Source of the DNA: JBCBZH01 sp039815415
Lineage (GTDB): Bacteria > Bacteroidota > Rhodothermia > Rhodothermales > Rubricoccaceae
Reading direction: 5' to 3'
Length of the DNA stretch: 32,139 nt
Assembly: GCA_039815415.1 (NCBI GenBank)
Contig: JBCBZH010000014.1
Coordinates: 1 to 32,139 of the forward strand
The notes under the pieces were generated by a model, which saw nothing but the letters and a program-made list of their open reading frames with translations, did not search any database and had not been told where the DNA came from. A program made the translations under genes and the position numbers. How positions within the stretch are numbered: the stretch's first letter is position 1; each line of letters starts with the position of its first letter. Shown in pieces: positions 32,015 to 32,139 of the stretch.

Positions 32015-32139
32015 CCTGGCGCGCAGCCTCTATCCCCAGAAATCGATCCGCCTCGATCACATGGTTGGTCGTCGTATGCCGAAAGTCCACTCCGGGCGTT
32101 GTTAAAACATCCAAAAAGTCTGTACCCTCGACAAGTAGG
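32015..32139 (-). other. Eukaryotic RNA polymerase III largest-subunit (RPC1-like) fragment at contig end
   Basis: Read on the minus strand from 32138 this stretch encodes LLVEGTDFLDVLTTPGV, then DFRHTTTNHVIEADRF, then LGIEAAR at about 32019, and right after that the bacterial sequence begins. (L)LVEG...TP/THGV...RTTSN...E...LGIEAAR is the conserved block in domain 5 of the eukaryotic polymerase III largest subunit, just before IINEI. The base composition is visibly lower in GC than the rest. The fragment is joined within codons of the SufA-like gene. This is best explained by an assembly or amplification chimera with DNA of a eukaryote in the same sample. Confidence 0.75.

Noticed and set aside
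32015..32139. Tail as a natural extension of the SufA-like protein or a genuine eukaryote-to-bacterium transfer
   Set aside because: The plus-strand reading has no family resemblance, the frame is open only by chance, and the break is at the contig end inside a conserved gene, which fits a chimera better.
1..32139. tRNA, rRNA, CRISPR arrays, prophage or defence genes
   Set aside because: Looked for on both strands; no cloverleaf, regularly spaced repeats, phage or nuclease-type genes were recognised.

Overview
The window looks like chromosomal DNA of a GC-rich member of the Bacteroidota/Rhodothermota group, probably a marine Rhodothermales-like (Rubricoccaceae-like) bacterium. This is inferred from a secreted protein with a type IX secretion C-terminal sorting domain, a Bacteroidota-type LptD-like protein, a short GT5 'glycogen synthase' next to a DUF4270-like lipoprotein, a sufBCD operon with SufT, one promoter element of Bacteroidota type (TATCTTTG) and few Shine-Dalgarno sequences. 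No rRNA, tRNA or CRISPR array was found. Gene density is high, and many genes overlap by 1-4 bases (ATGA, GTGA, TAATG).

Layout. 1-3.8 kb (+): 5'-truncated metzincin-like metalloprotease, flavodoxin, and an M14 carboxypeptidase broken by a frameshift. 3.8-4.0 kb: a small non-autonomous element with terminal inverted repeats. 4.0-7.2 kb (-): spmB, spmA, and a T9SS-exported delta-60-repeat propeller. 7.4-8.1 kb (+): secreted protein with two PPC-like domains, ending at a two-way hairpin terminator. 8.2-13.6 kb (-): eno, divIC/ftsB-like, a ROK sugar kinase and lptD-like. 13.6-20.2 kb (-): GT5-like protein, a structured 227-bp leader, DUF4270-like lipoprotein, outer-membrane barrel and two paralogous Cys-rich lipoproteins. 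20.4-26.8 kb (+): HU, a double zinc-ribbon membrane protein, modA, modB, a degenerate M16 lipoprotein and three TPM-domain proteins in tandem. 26.8-31.6 kb (-): a VOC protein at the end of sufB-sufC-sufD-sufT. 31.8 kb to the end (+): a divergent SufA/IscA-type gene that breaks off.

Two observations stand out. First, the asymmetric 10-mer CGAGCTGGCG, extended form TCGAGCTGGCGA, occurs 36 times by my reading, about once per 0.9 kb. It lies on both strands, is used in several reading frames, is enriched in intergenic DNA, and in one place forms a perfect inverted-repeat terminator. This is the pattern of DNA uptake sequences in Neisseria and Pasteurellaceae or HIP1 in cyanobacteria, and I know of no such motif described for this group. 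Second, the last ~125 bp encode, on the minus strand, a piece of the eukaryotic RNA polymerase III largest subunit fused into the bacterial sufA-like gene. This is almost certainly a chimeric contig end and not real genome structure.
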